A stretch of 64,000 bases of DNA, taken from positions 2,170,001 through 2,234,000 of the forward strand of contig NW_027480438.1 in assembly GCF_051401765.1 (NCBI RefSeq), written 5' to 3'. The notes under the pieces were generated by a model. It did no database searches. It was not told where the DNA came from and saw only the letters and a program-made list of their open reading frames with translations. Of the stretch, positions 62,801 through 64,000 are shown in pieces. Position 1 is the first letter of the stretch. Each line of letters opens with the position of its first letter. A program made the translations under genes and the position numbers. This DNA is from Calliopsis andreniformis (lineage: Eukaryota > Arthropoda > Insecta > Hymenoptera > Andrenidae).

Positions 62801-64000
62801 ATCTTCAATCCTCATCCCTCAATCCTCAATCCTCAATCCTCAATCTTCAATCCTCAATAGTCAATCTGCAATCCTCAATCCTCAAACCTCAATCCTCAAT
62901 CCTCATTCCTCTATCCTCAATACCCAATCCTCAATCGTCAATCTTCAATCCTCAATCCTCAATATTCAATCATCAATACTCAATATTCAATACTCATTCT
63001 TCAATCCTCAATACTCAATCTTCAATCCTCAATCCTCAATCCTCAATCCTCAATCCTCAATCCTCAGGCATCAATACTCAATCTACAATATTCAATCCTC
63101 AATCCTTAATCCTCAATCCACAATCCTCAACCTTCAATACTCAATACTCAATCTTCAATCCTCAACTCTCAGTCCTCAATCCTCAATCCACAATCCTCAA
63201 TATTCAAACCTCAATACTCAATCTTCAATCATCATCCTCAATCCTCAATTCTCAGTCGTCAATCCTCAGTCGTCAATCCTCAATATTCAATACTCAATCG
63301 TCAATCCTTAGTCCTCAATCCTCAATCCTCAATCCTCGTTCCTCAAACCTCAATCCTCAACCCTCAGTCTTCATCCTCAATCCTCAAACCTCAATCCTCA
63401 ATCCTCAATATTCAGTCATCAATACTCAATCTTCAATCCTCAATCCTCAAACCTCAATCCTCAATCCTCATTCTTCAATCCTAAATACCCAATCCTCAAT
63501 CTTCAATCCCCAATCCTCAATCCTCAATTCTCAATCCTCAATCCTTAATCCTCAGACCTCAAACATCAATATTCAACCCTCAGTCCTCGTCCTCAATCCA
63601 CAACACTCAATCCTCAGTCCTCAATATTCAATCATCAATATTCAATCTTCAGTCCTCACTCCTCAATCCTCAATTCTCAATCCTCAATCCTCAGTCCTCA
63701 GACCTCAAACCTCAATCCTCAACTCTCAGCCCCCATCCTCAATCCTCAATCCTCAATCTTCAATCCTCAATCCTCAATCCTCAAGCCTCAGTCCTCAATC
63801 CTCAATCCTCAATCCTCAGTCCTCAAACCTCAATCCTCAACACTCAATTCTCAATCCTCAATCTTCAATCCTCAATCCTCAATACACAATCCCCAATCCT
63901 CAATCCTCAGGCATCAATACTCAATCTTCAATACTCAATCCTCGATCCTCAATCCTCAATCCTCAATCCTCAACCCTCAATCCTCATACCTCAAACCTCA
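59817..64000 (+). repeat. 7626-bp-spaced repeat, copy 2 (runs off the window)
   Basis: Second copy of 52191-56374 with no net length change over 4184 bp. The left join lies in a CAATATTCAATCCTC run after the copied U block. The right limit is the window edge, so the duplicated length may be greater. It contains the ATGCTC (61100), GTTCAGTCATC (61191), CAGGCGT (61294) and CATGCTCAG (62751) marks of copy 1. No CpG block lies between 59677 and the end. Confidence 0.9.

Larger units (their letters stand above)
1..64000. repeat. Heptanucleotide satellite array, consensus CAATCCT, filling the window
   Basis: Every line of the window is built from a 7-bp unit, CAATCCT on the + strand, with frequent one- or two-base variants (CAATACT, CAATCTT, CAATATT, CAATCAT, CAACCCT, CAGTCCT, CAGGCAT, CATTCCT) and occasional 6-mers (CATCCT, CAATTT) that shift phase. 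Orientation never reverses: no G-rich AGGATTG run appears on the + strand. The variants recur in fixed order over kilobases, so the array is a higher-order satellite rather than a fresh microsatellite. No unique flank is present at either end, so the true array is longer than 64 kb. The consensus is 43% GC, with all of its G/C bases being C on this strand. Such arrays are typical of eukaryotic heterochromatin; I do not recognise this unit as a named satellite and cannot name the species. Confidence 0.98.

Noticed and set aside
1..64000. Telomere
   Set aside because: The minus strand is G-rich in a telomere-like way, but AGGATTG/TTGAGGA is not a telomeric motif I know. The dense variants in fixed kilobase order do not fit telomerase-made repeats.
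1..64000. CRISPR array
   Set aside because: There are no alternating repeats and unique spacers of constant length. The sequence is a contiguous 7-bp repeat with layered duplications and no cas genes.
1..64000. Triplex-forming polypyrimidine tract
   Set aside because: The unit contains AA every 7 bases, so no long pure pyrimidine run exists; runs are about five bases.
1..64000. tRNA, rRNA, promoter or terminator signals
   Set aside because: No sequence outside the heptamer pattern was found that could form these. G is too scarce on the + strand for stable stem-loops with its own C-rich sequence.
1..64000. Inverted copies of the repeat or palindromic arms
   Set aside because: Scanning for AGGATTG or TTGAGG on the + strand found none; all units run in one direction.

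Overview
The whole 64 kb window is one uninterrupted, single-orientation satellite array. Its unit is a 7-bp repeat with + strand consensus CAATCCT (minus strand AGGATTG). No stretch of unique sequence, transposon, RNA gene or credible protein gene was seen, and the array runs off both ends. A long, mutated heptamer array with layered higher-order repeats points to eukaryotic heterochromatin (pericentromeric, subtelomeric or a sex/B-chromosome type block). The sequence has no gene or mobile element to name the organism or chromosome, so that placement is inference only.

The heptamers are not uniform. Variants such as CAATACT, CAATCTT, CAATATT, CAATCAT, CAGTCCT, CAGGCAT, CATTCCT and the 6-mer CATCCT occur in fixed order and act as a barcode. 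Reading it shows kilobase-scale units repeated head to tail with most length differences in steps of 7 bp. All block limits here were read by eye and are good to roughly 10-50 bp.

Layout: 1-1660 is a leading block (L). 1661-9060 holds three tandem copies of a ~2.57 kb unit (S1-S3), the third broken. 9061-11183 is a rearranged junction with a partial S unit. 11184-15406 repeats 1-4223. 15407-24118 alternates S units with a ~1.3 kb M segment and a ~1.3 kb N segment; 19618-24118 repeats 13108-17600 at ~6.51 kb spacing. 24119-26902 repeats 20458-23222. 26903-32599 is a mosaic of S, N, M and L pieces. 32600-39317 and 39318-46250 are a tandem pair of ~6.7/6.9 kb superunits, each built from ~2.76 kb subunits. 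44751-49157 and 49158-53579 are a tandem pair of ~4.42 kb. 52191-56374 and 59817-64000 are nearly identical at exactly 7626 bp spacing. The most divergent sequence of the window lies between them, at 56515-56917.

The long + strand open frames come from the repeat itself. CAATCCT contains no stop in any frame, and because 7 is not a multiple of 3 every frame reads the same cyclic heptapeptide Q-S-S-I-L-N-P. The minus strand has a TGA every 21 nt in each frame. Two features stand out beyond the bulk repeat. One is a CpG-bearing divergent block found 38 times in three dialects. The other is extreme strand asymmetry: the + strand has almost no G, and the minus strand carries a GG every 7 nt.
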